DNA of 64,000 bases from Mangifera indica (lineage: Eukaryota > Streptophyta > Magnoliopsida > Sapindales > Anacardiaceae). A program made the position numbers and the translations under genes. Every line of letters starts with the position of its first letter. Position 1 is the stretch's first letter. Below are positions 35,653 to 46,850 of this stretch, piece by piece. The stretch is from positions 10,816,138 to 10,880,137 of the forward strand of contig NC_058144.1 of assembly GCF_011075055.1 (NCBI RefSeq), given 5' to 3'. Below the pieces are notes generated by a model. It was not told where the DNA came from. It ran no database searches and was given only the letters and a program-made list of their open reading frames with translations.

Positions 35653-36129
35653 GGGATGAGAATTTCGGCATAAATCTAAGATTTTTGAGCTCCTCTAATC
35701 TTAATCGATAGGAAATTCTCTAATAAAAAGAGAAATAAAAATGAAAAATATTTTTATAATCAGAGAGGAAGATATATATGTTCTCTCTTTATCCTCTCCT
35801 CCCCCGATTATGTCTTTTATATTAATATATTTATTTAAAATATTAATATGTTTTTATAATTTCATATTTTTTATATTATTTAAATTTATTTAAAATAGTG
35901 TGTTAGTTTCAATTTTAGTTAATTTTATTATTTAATATATTTATATTGTGTTTAAATGATACGGAGAATAGATTTTTTCTTGTGAGAATGAAAAGAGATT
36001 TTTCTTTGTAGAGAGAGGACAAAAAATCTTTTTTATCCCCATAATAATAATGGGCCGAGAACAAATATTGATATCCAAAGACAAAGAATTGAGATTTCCT
36101 TGTCACCCCCTCTCTATTGCCATCCTTAA
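35653..36129. mobile_element. Probable short hAT MITE related to the 1110-1956 element
   Basis: The left end TAGGGATGAGAATTTCGG and the reverse complement of the right end (TAAGGATGGCAATAGAGAGG) resemble the TAGGGATGGCAA ends of the 1110-1956 element. Both subterminal parts carry TATCCTCTCCTCCCC or TCACCCCCTCTC runs. Flanking 8-mers ACTTTGAT and AGTTTCAC match at only 5 of 8, so the duplication is decayed or the ends are off by a base or two. Its middle is AT-rich and non-coding. Confidence 0.6.
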
Positions 36130-36632
36130 GTTTCACCTAAGTCTCCTTTTAAAATGACACTATTACTCTTAACAATTTCAGTATAAATATTATTTAATAA
36201 AATAAAATACAATCATAATAAATACAATTTTTTCTTTAACAATTATTAGATGAAAAAATATTATTCTGATTTATCTACTAACACATTTGATTCCCCTCAA
36301 CTGGTTTCTTACACAATTTATTTCCCATCACTACTTTATTTTCTTCATACTGTTTTTTTATTTAAAAGATAGATCAATAAATATAGCAATAAAAATAAAT
36401 TAAAATATTATAAATTTTGTTGGCCACTTCTGCTCATTGTCAAGCATCTAACAACAATAAAGGCCACGCCCACATGGCATGTACAATGTCAAAACGAATA
36501 TGCTTCTTGCTCCGACTCATCCGCCCTATTTATTCTAACACTCCACCCCTCAAACTAGAGCCATTGGCGTTACGTTCTGAGTTTTAATCACTTTAAAGAG
36601 AGAAGGGAAGCCATTCCAACGCCAAATTCCTA
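36130..36632 (+). promoter_or_regulatory. Upstream region of the acyl-CoA-binding protein gene
   Basis: AT-rich DNA gives way at about 36460 to a mixed-composition stretch with GCCCACATGG and a TATA-like CCCTATTTATTC at about 36524-36535, roughly 100 bp before the ATG at 36633. The placement fits a core promoter with a leader of about 70 bases. No experimental start site can be inferred beyond this. Confidence 0.45.
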
Positions 36633-37768
36633 ATGGGTTTGAAGGTATAATTACTCCTTTTTCGTGTGTGTAATAAAAACCAAATCTTTCGTTTCGTTTT
36701 GTTTGATCTGTTTTGTGTTAGACTGGGATGAGATTTTTGCATGTTCTAATAGCTGGATTGAATTCAGGCTTTCTTTTTGTGCCTCGCGTTCTGTTTTGAG
36801 TTTGATTTGTTCGATTAGTTTCTTGTTAAACAGGATCTGGGTTTTCTTATCCTCTGTATCTACTGTTAGCTATACTGTATTAAGATTTTTTTTTATGGAT
36901 AATTTCTAGTAAAACGATTCATTTAATTGATTTCTTTCGATCACTTAAATCACGGATCTTTATCTTCTAGATTTTTTCTGTTGATTGCTGGCGTTCTTTC
37001 GTTGGGTTTGATTTTAAAAACTGTTTATATGTTGTTTCTTTTTAATGTGTTCCTTAATCTTTGTAGGATGATGATGTATGGGATCTTTTAAATTGCATTT
37101 CGTATTATTATTATTTTTTTCATATTTGGGCATTTCCTCACTAAGTAGAAGATCTTACAATTGTCCCCAGTTTAGAACTAAGTGAAGCTTTCATAAAGTT
37201 TGCGGTTAGCAATGTTTAGACTAATTCTGTGCGGTGTATTGGATGTGTTTTTTCTTCACCTTTTTGCAAAACATATATTGTAAACAATTATTATTAAGTT
37301 TGTGAGTTAACTGTGAATCTCTTTGGGTTTCACAGGAGGAGTTTGAGGAGTATGCTGAGAAAGCTAAGACCCTGCCAGAGAACACAACAAACGAAAGCAA
37401 GCTTATTCTTTATGGACTGTACAAGCAAGCCAATATCGGACCAGTGAACACTAGTAATTATCCTACAGTGTCTGTGAAAATATTCTTTTTTATATTCTTT
37501 AGTCTTCCTTATTCTTAATTGATATCCGATTTGCAGGCCGTCCTGGAATGTTCAACCCCAGGGACAGAGCGAAGTGGGATGCCTGGAAGGCTGTTGAAGG
37601 TGGTTTGATTTATGGTTTTGATAACGTGAGAGAAATTTGCTTGTGACATTTATTAGCTGCAACTACTTACTGGTTATGTTTCTGGCAGGGAAATCGAAAG
37701 ATGAAGCCATGAGTGATTACATTACCAAAGTAAAGCAGTTGCTGGAGGAAGCTGGTCTTTCTGCTTGA
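36633..37768 (+). CDS. Small acyl-CoA-binding protein (ACBP6-type)
   Basis: Four exons: 36633-36644, 37336-37453, 37537-37599 and 37689-37768 (12+118+63+80 = 273 nt, 90 residues). The first coding exon is only four codons, MGLK, and is followed by a 691-bp intron. Splice borders are AAG|GTATAA, CACAG|GAGGAG, ACTA|GTAATT, TTGCAG|GC, GAAG|GTGG and GGCAG|GG. The protein is a single ACB domain with the hallmark KLILYGLYKQANIGPVN, then RPGMFNPRDRAKWDAWK and the C-terminal SKDEAMSDYITKVKQLLEE helix. It has no signal or targeting peptide, consistent with a cytosolic protein like Arabidopsis ACBP6 (92 residues). Known family role: binding and carrying long-chain acyl-CoA esters and, in Arabidopsis, phosphatidylcholine and freezing tolerance. 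Key Tyr and Lys ligand positions (YGLYKQA, K-W) are kept. Confidence 0.93.
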
Positions 37769-38880
37769 CATTTCTCTGTGTTCTTGGCTCCTGAAACTTG
37801 TGCTTTAGAAGTTGAAAATAAGAAGTCATAAAAACTATTAGTTGTTTGGGAACTACATTTAAATTAAGTTTTTAAATTAAATATGATATGTACTTCTGTT
37901 AATTTCAATGGTAATATGATTATGGTGGCCTTGTTGTTGAGCACATGGCTGCAGGAGCCTTGGCTCTTTTTTCAGTGCTTAATAACTATGTAACTGATTT
38001 CCTGCAACTCCTGTTTACTTGGGATGTTTTGGTTAGAAATTTTGGTACATCCATACCCCTTGTATTTGATTGTCACTGAAATGCCCAAATCATCCGATCT
38101 TAACATTAGACTTAGTAAATGAAATTAGGTTTCTTTATCCAGATCTAGTTTCATCTAACGACAAAATAAAATAAGATCTTTTGCATTCACATTTTAAATC
38201 ATTAAATACATCTTCAACAATAGAATTCTTACCTCAAGTTTCATGAACCTTAAAGGATAGTTATTGCCGTTGGAGCCACCATCGGGGCATTAATGAGCAT
38301 TAATGGGAGTCCCAACTGCTTCCTGAACCTAATTACTATGGTATAATAACTCCCAATTGTTGCTTATGTTGACATCTCTAAAAATTTTGATCAAGTAAAA
38401 GAACAAAACAGAAATAGAACAAGAAGCTATTATTATCGTGACTGTCGAATTCTACACTTCAATCTGGCAAAAGATGATTGGAAACCCTATCATAGTTTCG
38501 TTATTTAGAAGCAAAATGGAATAACGCAGTTGGCATTTAATTCTCACCAAAATTTTCCTGCTACTAGATTTAGTCTAACTCTTCCTGACCTGAATGTATC
38601 AAACCAAATCCGGTAATATGGAAGACAAAACAAAATTACATAAGCTTCGCAAGAACCTTGGATCAATACAGGTCATTGCATTTTCATGAATTGCAGTAAA
38701 GCTTTTTTTTATTTTTTTTTGTGATAACTTGGTAGATCAGTATGCGAATTGACCGCACGTTAAGATAAATGCAGAACAATTTCATCTTAATATTAGACAT
38801 CTTACTTCATCTTTCTGGTTTTAGATCAGCATATAATACTTTTGTTAGATCAAGATTTGGGAAATACCAATCTTCAGATT
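37769..38880. other. Convergent 3' flanks, no gene
   Basis: About 1.1 kb lies between the ends of the ACBP gene (+) and the coiled-coil gene (-), so it should contain both 3' UTRs. No coding sequence or RNA gene was recognised. Confidence 0.5.
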
Positions 38881-41758
38881 CTATTGAACAAAAGGATATC
38901 TAGTAATGTAGCATTCCCTTATAGGTGAAGCGCCATCTCTGGCCAGAATGCCTTCAAGATCTCCGATAATTCTCGCCAACCATATCTCCAAATTTCTCTG
39001 GACTTCTTTCAAATTGTTTCTAATGCAGTCTAACGACCGTCTCGTGGTTAAATTGGGTTGGCTCCCTAGCTCATCATCATAGAAAGATTTCCCCATCTCA
39101 GTTTGTAATGCAGTAAGCTTCTGGGCAGTTTCAGATGCACGCTGCTGCAGTCGAAATGCTTCAAGCAAAAATTCTGTTTGCCTTTGCGTTCGAAACTCCA
39201 GACTGAGTGTGGATTCACAAGGGTCACTAGCCTGCTGTAAATGTGAGGAGTAAATAGACTTGTGCAACACACATCATTAAATCTCTAATCACCAATATCA
39301 ACCTAAAAATATGAATATAAGACATTGGGAACTGGTAGGAGTGAGAATGTGTGTGACAGAGAGAAATATTCCAAGCTCAAAATATGCGGTCCAAGCCCTA
39401 TTGGGAAGGGAACTCTTCTGTATCATTCTCAACCAAACTTACATGTTTTCTATGGTTGCAATCAAAGTTGAAGAAGAATGCAAACAATTCTAATAAAATG
39501 TAATGTGAGGCAGAAAAATCTTACCATTCTTCTGCAAAGATCATCTATCTTCCCAGCAAGAGCTTGATATCTCTTAGCCTGCTTTCTCATTACTGTCGGC
39601 ACCTTTGACAGATCATTTTTTCCTAGCTTTTCCATATTCAGTAGCTCCTCTTCAAGTAGCTTTAGTTTAGAGGAAACTCCTGTTGATTCACCATCTACCT
39701 TCCAAGGGGATTCTCTTCTGAAAGGAGACACATGTCGGTTTTTTAGTTAGCATAGTGTTGCAGCAATTATTACCTCAACAAGAATTAGTTTCTACTGTTC
39801 AATTTACCTTGCTACAAAATGCTTCATATGGTAAAGTGATTCAAGGGATTCATACTGTACATCCTGCAAGTACATTAATTTTTAATCAAAACAGAGTAAA
39901 CACCTTCACTACAGATCAACTGACTAGTTAAAACCGTCTAGTTCAAAATAAATATATCTATATATTTACCAATTCAAATCATTTTCTATGCCTCCATTTC
40001 ATCTAAATTGTTTTATTCATGATAGGAATTGATTATTCTCATGTTGAAAGAAATGCAACATGATAGATAAATGCTGACAGATGCCAATAAAGTTTAAAGG
40101 ACGAAAAGTCCCCTCATTATCTTAAAGAAAATAAGTTCAAGCAGCAGCAGGCCAAAAATCTATTTGCACATCCATACTGATACCATGTTTAGACAGGGAA
40201 TTGGGTAAAGAATATAAGTAGAGGGGAATTGTGGGAGGAAGAAAAATTTCCGTATTAACACTTCAAAACAGCACAATAATCAATTTACACATCCTTACAG
40301 ATACCATGTTTAGACAGCCAGGGTATTTGGTAAAAAATATAAGTAAAGGGCAATAGTGGGAGGAAGAAACATTTCCATATTAACACTTCAATACAGCACA
40401 TAGATATCTTTCTAGCAAAGTATATTCACTGAAACAACTAAATCATGTAGTCAATCCCTGGTGTTCACTGGAACATGGGATGAAAATGGACCACTATTTT
40501 ACCAAGAATGCAATATTATACAGCTTATTGTATACTTTTTTACCTAGTTAATGTTTAAATTCAAACATGCACATATTAAAGAATTCAGTCTGGTTGTTAA
40601 CAGACTCCCTGTGGTCCAACTCCATCAACAATATTATCAAATTGAGCAAATATAAGTAGAACCCTTCTCCTGAAACCACGGATAAGAGTGGTCCCATCAA
40701 CGCTGAAGTTACATTATGAGCAGCAAGAAACTGGCATCACGCTTCTAGTTGCTACCAAATTAATTATATTATCATATCATCTAGTTACTAAGTAAGGACA
40801 AATTGCAAATTTCGATAAGTACAAAAGATGAGACAAAAGGAAAATTGTTCAACGTTCAACCAGAAACATTAGCAATCAGGAACTCGAAAGACCCTTGAAT
40901 CTTTCATTTTAAGTATTCCAATTGAACTTCAAACAAATTCAGCTTTCAGAAGACTCTCTTTGTCAAGAACATTCATCAACCATGCCATATTTTCTCATTT
41001 TCTCGAAGACCAAACACATAATTAAAATTTTAGCATTGAACATTAATCTACATGAATTATGTAAATATGAGAGGAAAATATTTAATTTTTAAATCTTTTA
41101 TAGGTCGAAATACACTCAAACGATAAACCATTGACAAAAATTATGACAGAAACAGAGCTCAAACCTGCCAAAGACTAGCTTTCTCAGCCCAAAACTTGGA
41201 AGCAGAGGCCAAAAACTCAGAGGTGAATCCAAAATTACCATTCCGACCATCATCCCCACCGTAAAACTCCCTACTCCCATACCCACCTAATTGATCCTCT
41301 TCTTCTTCAAACTCACAGCCTCCTCCTCTTCGAGACATAAACCCAATCATTTCCTCAAGCTCCTCAACTCGCCTCTTCGATTCCGCCTTCTCCCTCTCCA
41401 TTTCCTCTATCTTTGATCCGAACCTCGCCATCTCCTCATTCGCGGTGTCGATCTGTTGCAGCAGTCGCCTCTCCTCCGCCTGCCACGTGTTCCTGTGGGT
41501 AGCAAAGATCTCCACCACCCTCGCATTCGCCTTTGAATCCTCCTTCCTCCGCGACTTCATGAGCCTTAGCTGCTCCTCCGCCGTCATCAGCCGCGCTGTA
41601 AGCTCCCTCACTTGAGATTCCAAACTAGGTATCAGCAACAGAGACTTCTCCGGAAACAAAGCTAAAAATAAAGAGAAACTTAAGCCGAGATATGAACGAA
41701 GAATCTTCTTCGTCTCTTGCTCTTCTTCTTCTACCTCGACGAGCTCATGCGCAGCCAT
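38881..41758 (-). CDS. Plant coiled-coil protein of unknown function
   Basis: Four exons: 41758-41165, 39863-39808, 39717-39525 and 39234-38881 (594+56+193+354 = 1197 nt, 398 residues). Borders are GGCAG|GTTTGA, TTGCAG|GATG, AAG|GTAAAT, TTTCAG|AAG, ATG|GTAAGA and ACAG|CAG. Residues 1-20 are acidic. About 22-46 is hydrophobic (YLGLSFSLFLALFPEKSLLL). Residues 47-145 are strongly coiled-coil (EEQLRLMKSRRKEDSKANAR, EERRLLQQIDTANEEM). An acidic/Gly-rich linker and FLASASKFWAEKASLWQ follow. The second half has ARRESPWKVD, a helical LLEEELLNMEKLG and an FRTQRQTEFLLEAFRLQQRA helix. I recognise it as a conserved plant coiled-coil protein, but no function is known to me and I assign none. Intron 1 (1301 bp) holds a duplicated 121-bp block. 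Confidence 0.85.
40158..40400. repeat. Two tandem copies of a 121-bp unit inside an intron
   Basis: The block with GATACCATGTTTAGACAG, TATAAGTA, GTGGGAGGAAGAAA and ATTAACACTTCAA repeats with a 121-bp offset (first anchor 40181, second 40302). The copies have drifted by several substitutions and a small insertion. It lies in intron 1 of the coiled-coil gene. Confidence 0.85.
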
Positions 41759-43700
41759 TTCAGTATTTTAAAAAATTTTTAGCATTAATTTTTTTTAATT
41801 GCGGGGATTGTCGTATTGCTTACGCTTCAAAGGAAACGGACAACTGACAGAGTGTTGTTGCAGACTTCATATCTCGAAAGCTTCTTCACTTTTTTACCTG
41901 TAACTTGTTAAACCGGTTTCTAGTAACCCAAGGGAAATGGATAATGTTCCAACCCTTGTTTTATAGGTAATTACCTTTGGCCCCCTTTTTAATTCCGCTT
42001 GAATGTCTGATTTGCCTGGTTTAAGATTTAAGATTTTTGAGCATGCTTTGGAAAATTTAATTACTGAAATAGGATTATTTTAGAGTTCCAAATTATATTA
42101 AAATATTTTGAAATGATTCTAAAAATAATATAAAAATGATTTAATTTTAGATAGGGTTTTTGTTATTCATTTTAAATAGATATCAAATTTAGTACTAATT
42201 TGAAGTTTATATAATATTACCTGTAAATGTGTTTTGGTTTATTCAAAGAAAGTGACCCTATATTTATTTCCCAAAAGCATAGGGGCTAATCAGTAATACC
42301 CAAAAAATTTGTTGGATTGTGAGATTATTACTCTGTAAATTAAAAAAAAATATTTATACGAAAAGTTATGTTTGAGAAAAAGTATAATATATAGTTTTAT
42401 ATATAAATAATTATATATTATTATATTATAAAAATAATATAAAATAAAATTATTTATATATGAAATTTATATACCTAATATTACTGTTTTAAAAATTTTA
42501 GCGAGAAGAAAGAAATTTTAAGTTTGAAGGATAAAGCCCGGTGAGAATGATGTAAGGAGGCAAGCACATGAGGATTAATTATGGTGAAAATAAATAATAA
42601 TTATCCAAGTAATTATGGTGATTTACCAGAGCTAATGATGCTCTTTGTTCGCCAAATCAATCATTTATCATGTAAATAATATTACTCTATTTTTCTAATA
42701 TTATTTAATTAGAATAATAACTTTTGCCACCCACGTTTCACTAAATACTTAAAATAATTAAAATATCCTTATCATAAATTATCATTGATTCTATTTAATA
42801 TTATTTAAGGTTTATGTTTGTTTTTCACTCTTATTAGTTACAAATTAATATTAAAATATAACTTCTTCGAATTATATTTAAAATTTGCATGAGAAAAATA
42901 CAGAATGTAATTTATTGCATCCATTTAATTTATATGTTAATATATGAAAGTGATGATATAATTTATTTCAGAGATATTGAATTTTTATCTTTCTTTTTTT
43001 TAATTGTGTGTGTCACATCTTAAATTATAAACAAAAATATTACAATAGTAATACATTTTTCTAAAATACCTCAATTGATGAAACTCATATAGAAATAAAA
43101 AATACCACAATAATAATTTCTCTTTTTTCTCAGCCTTCCAATAAAAAAAAATCTCTACAATATAAAAAAAATCTTCAATAAAGAAAAAATTTATAATTGA
43201 ACAGTAAAACCTTTGAGAAAAAAGTCATTATAAAGGATTCAACTTAAATACAACGGATGGAAATGTAGGATTTTAACAAGAAAATTAAAATTTTTAGATC
43301 ATGTTCACATTATATGTAATGATGGTAACATAAAATTTACATGTTGTTTTAATAAATAAAACATATAAACATATAAATTACTTTGTATCTTGTAATTTGA
43401 TTTGAAGTTAGAAAGTTTGAATCACTAAAATAAATGATCTCTTGACTTGCACCCTTCAAGAAAGAAAAAAGGAAGAAAAATAAAAGCTTTCTTGGCAAAA
43501 AGAGAAGAAACAAAATGTATCATATTTTCTATATTTTTCTCTTATTTATTAAACTAAAATTTGATATTTATCAAGTTAAATTATGTGTTTAATTCTCATT
43601 GATTGATAATTAAGAGTAAATCATAATTTAACACATGTTGAATAATTTGTGCCTAAAATTATTAATGCAACTTTCTAAACAATTTAAAAGGTGCAAAATG
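41759..43700. other. AT-rich intergenic DNA with a MITE-like copy
   Basis: The first about 200 bp are upstream of the coiled-coil gene and should hold its promoter. About 42330-42480 carries the recurring ATATATTATTATATTATAAAAATAATA-type AT-rich repeat. The rest is A/T-rich without coding potential. Confidence 0.45.
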
Positions 43701-43799
43701 ACAATTTTGCCCATTTTTCAAATCTTATTTGAAAACACATTTTTTATCCTCGAAAAGTGCTAGCTAACCATAGATAAATATTTTCAACTTCATAACACT

Positions 43800-45300
43800 A
43801 TTTTCTTCCTTGAAATATGGGTATGACCTTCAAGTTTCATAGTGACATAGTCGTAGGCCCCATATCAGATAATACATTTCATTATATCATTGTATAACTC
43901 AAAACTATCTTTAACCGATATACTTCGTTTTTCGCTACAAAACGAAACTCCCACTGATTATATTGTGTTATCTAGCAATGTCCTATGACATCTATATCAC
44001 AATGAACTACAAGTTTCACATAATGTCAAATGAACATTTCTTATTCACACTTACCATATAGTCCAATCCCTCTATCGTTACATCCCGATTAAACTTGGAT
44101 TCATAGAATGTCAAAATCTAATATTTAATCTTTTCGAATATCAAGTAATACATCATAACGTGTCACATCAAAACTCTCTCAATGTGGTCTTTTATCTACA
44201 CTGGCCAGTGTTTTAGATTTTCATGTTTCTCGATATTCATATGAGAACTCGGAAGCAGTCGAACTGACGGATCCCTATATGATCATCACTTGTCCTCTCG
44301 CTCAAACAACATATTTTCGAATATCAAATAATACATCTTTTGGAATATCAAGTAATACATCATAACGTGTCACATCAAAACTCTCTCCATGTGGTCTTTT
44401 ATCTACACTGGCCAGTGTTTTAGATTTTCATGTTTCTCGATATTCATATGAGAACTCGAAAGCAGTCGAGCTGACGGATCCCTATATGATCATCACTGGT
44501 CCTCTCGCTCAAACAACATATTTTCGAATATCAAATAATACATCTTTTCGAATGTCAAGTAATATATCATAATGTGCCACATCCAAACTCTCTTAATGTG
44601 GTCTTTTATCTACACTGACCAATGTTTTAGATTTTCATGTTTCTCGATATTCATATGGGAACTCGGGAGCAGTCGAGCTGACGGAGCCCTGTATGATCAT
44701 CACTTGTCCTCTCACTCAAGCAACATATAATCAAAGCGGCTTCTGAACGAGACGTGATTAGCCTCATGGTATACACCGTATGAACCATACGTTCTGGAAC
44801 AAAGCACAACTGTGATATCTCAAGTCAAAGGATTTATACACTAGTATGATTTACAATATATCATTGACTACATATTAATGCCCATGTGATTATCGTTTAA
44901 CGATCACGTTCGATAAACAATATAATATAATAACTTTTGATCAATTCTCTAATCATCAAATGGTTATATTGTTTACCCATATGTATATACATCATGTCTA
45001 ATATCATCCACTGATATACTGTGGTGATATAACACACACCCACTATGCAATACTATTGCCCAAACAGATTGCCTATGCAGAGAACAATTTGATGACGTTT
45101 ATTAAAACTCATCGGAGACTTTTCACATGTCATATGTATGTAACTAATATGAATGTAATATACAACTACAACATAGATATAAAAGTAACGTAGAAAACAT
45201 GTAAAGTATGACATAACTCTTCTTTTATTAATAATGTATATACAAAATATACAACCCTTGAAACTAATAAAACGATTGGTTTTTAGGACATATTCTAACA
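43800..45300 (-). mobile_element. Retroelement remnant, LTR-like, reverse orientation
   Basis: The block ends at 45300 in ...GACATATTCTAACA. Reversed, this is TGTTAGAATATGTCC, a typical Ty1/copia LTR start. The part at 44830-45300 matches 61790-62244 in order: TACACTAGT, TCATTGACTA, CCATGTGA, AACAATT.GA.GAC, CTTCTTTTATTAATAAT, CTTGAAACTAA. The same family is thus present twice. The left boundary is not clear, and no 5-bp duplication of the right flank (GGAGA) was found, so 43800 is an estimate. No coding sequence is present. It contains the 207-bp tandem repeat at 44125-44740 and lies against the 45.3-46.0 kb inverted repeat. Confidence 0.6.
44125..44740. repeat. Three tandem copies of a 207-bp unit
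   Basis: Anchor TCAAGTAATA occurs at 44141, 44348 and 44555, an exact 207-bp period. Each unit contains CATCATAACGTG, ATGTGGTCTTTTATCTACACT, TTTCTCGATATTCATATG, GCAGTCGA.CTGACGGA and CTATATGATCATCACT. Copies 1 and 2 are nearly identical. Copy 3 has more changes. Location inside an LTR-like block suggests repeat expansion of an internal LTR segment. Confidence 0.93.
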
Positions 45301-46035
45301 GGAGAGACGAAAATTGTCAATTTTTTTTTTAGATAATTCACATTTGTCGCAAAAATTTTATAACAAAATCATCCACATTCAGGTCAATCTTGATTCAAAC
45401 CCTTATGTTATGTGTTTTCTTATTTAACAATTAAAAATCAAATAATATAAGGTAGGTTCATATTTATGACTTTATGTGAAATATAATTTTGTTGTAATTT
45501 CATATTGTTAAATTATTTAATATTATAATTTCATCTTGTTATATTATTTAATATTATTATAATATTGTATTGATAGTTAAAAAATACGAAAATTCAGTTT
45601 TGGATAAAAACCAGATGAAAAACAAGTTGGTTAGTATTAATGGCAACCCCCTTGATCCCACATATCTTTAACACAGGAGGGTTGGTGGCGTTGACCCCTG
45701 ACTTTTCGTCAACCTATTCTTTGCCTGGTTTTTATTTATAATTGAATTTTCATATTTTTTAACATCAATATAACATTATAACAACATTAAACAAGATAAC
45801 AACATGAAATCATAACATTAAATAACATAACAACATGAAATTACAACAAAATTATATTTTACATGAAGTCGTAAACTTGAATCTATCTTACATTATTTGA
45901 TTTTTAATTGTTAAACAAGAAAACACATAACATATAGACTTGAATCAAGACTAACTTAAATGTAAATGATTTTATTTACAACAAATGTGAATTCTCTAAC
46001 AAAATTTGACAATTTTCATGTCTCCCTCCTTTGTG
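45301..46035. mobile_element. Long inverted-repeat (foldback) element
   Basis: The left arm, about 45301-45655, begins GGAGAGACGAAAATTGTC. The right arm, about 45712-46030, when reversed begins GGAGACATGAAAATTGTC. Shared ordered blocks include TTATGTTATGTGTTTTCTT, AACAATTAAAAATCAAATAAT, ATAATTTTGTTGTAATTTCAT and AAAAACCAG. The loop carries GGGTTGGTGGCGTTGACC and GTCAACC. A related single arm is at 190-560. The outer right end continues to TTTGTGTCCAA (reverse TTGGACACAAA), but the left end is cut at the retroelement border, so target duplications cannot be read. A transcript through it would form a duplex over 300 bp long. It probably derives from MULE termini, by inference. Confidence 0.75.
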
Positions 46036-46084
46036 TCCAAATTAAGCCTTTTATAATAGTTTTTTCTCACGAGTTTTATTAATC

Positions 46085-46330
46085 AATCACATATGTTTTC
46101 TCTATTAAATTTTTTTTTTTTTAATATTGTAGAGATTTCTTCATTTGTTGGAAGAGTGAGGAAAAAGAGAGAGATTACTATTGTGGTTCTTTCTGTATGA
46201 GTTTTATTAATGAGAGTATTTAAGAAAAATAGATTACTATTATGATATTTTTGTTTAAGGTTTGAGATAGGTGACATATATATACAAACGGTTTAAAAAA
46301 GGGTAAAAAATTCAATATCTCTTTATTTTA
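46085..46330. repeat. Second copy of the 8090-8350 repeat
   Basis: Shares the ordered words GATTTCTT, GAAAAAGAGAGAGATTACT, GTATGAGTTTTATTA, AGATTACTATTATGATATTTTT and a closing ATATATATACA tract with 8090-8350. It follows the foldback element here and the palindromic array there. Confidence 0.55.
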
Positions 46331-46850
46331 ACACTTTTAAAGTTAACAATAAAAAATACCTATTTTGGAAAGCAGAAACATAATTATTGAATGTTAATAA
46401 CAATATGATACTGAAAACCATTTTCATATCAAGAGGACTATTATTTTCCCCAAAAAGTTAAAAAGAAAAACAATCAAGTATGATAAATGAAAGTAAAACT
46501 AAAGTGTGAAAAAGAAATAAAATTTTAGTTTTTTAATAATATTATTAAAATAATAATTTTATTCTTAATTATAATCAAAAATTTTAATAAAAATTAGTTT
46601 ATGGGTAAGATTTAAAATTTTAAAAAATTAATGAATGCGAGTTTAGAATTATACCATATTTTGTGCACAAAAAACTCTTTTGAGCTATTTTATTTTAGCA
46701 CTTTTGAGTTAACAATAAAAATACCAGTTTTGGAAATAAGAAACATAATTATTCAAAATGTTAACAACGATATGATACTGAAAACCATTTTCATATCAAA
46801 AAGATTATTATTTTCCCCAAAAAGTTCAAAAAAAAAAAAAAAAAAACCAA
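46324..46850. repeat. Direct duplication, about 363-bp offset
   Basis: The block TTATTTTA.CACTTTT.GAGTTAACAATAAAA followed by ATGATACTGAAAACCATTTT and TTATTTTCCCCAAAAAGTT occurs at about 46326-46470 and again at about 46689-46840. Each is followed by an AATC.AGTATGAT.AATGAA sequence. The region between (46550-46640) resembles 10440-10520. No gene was seen. Confidence 0.8.
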
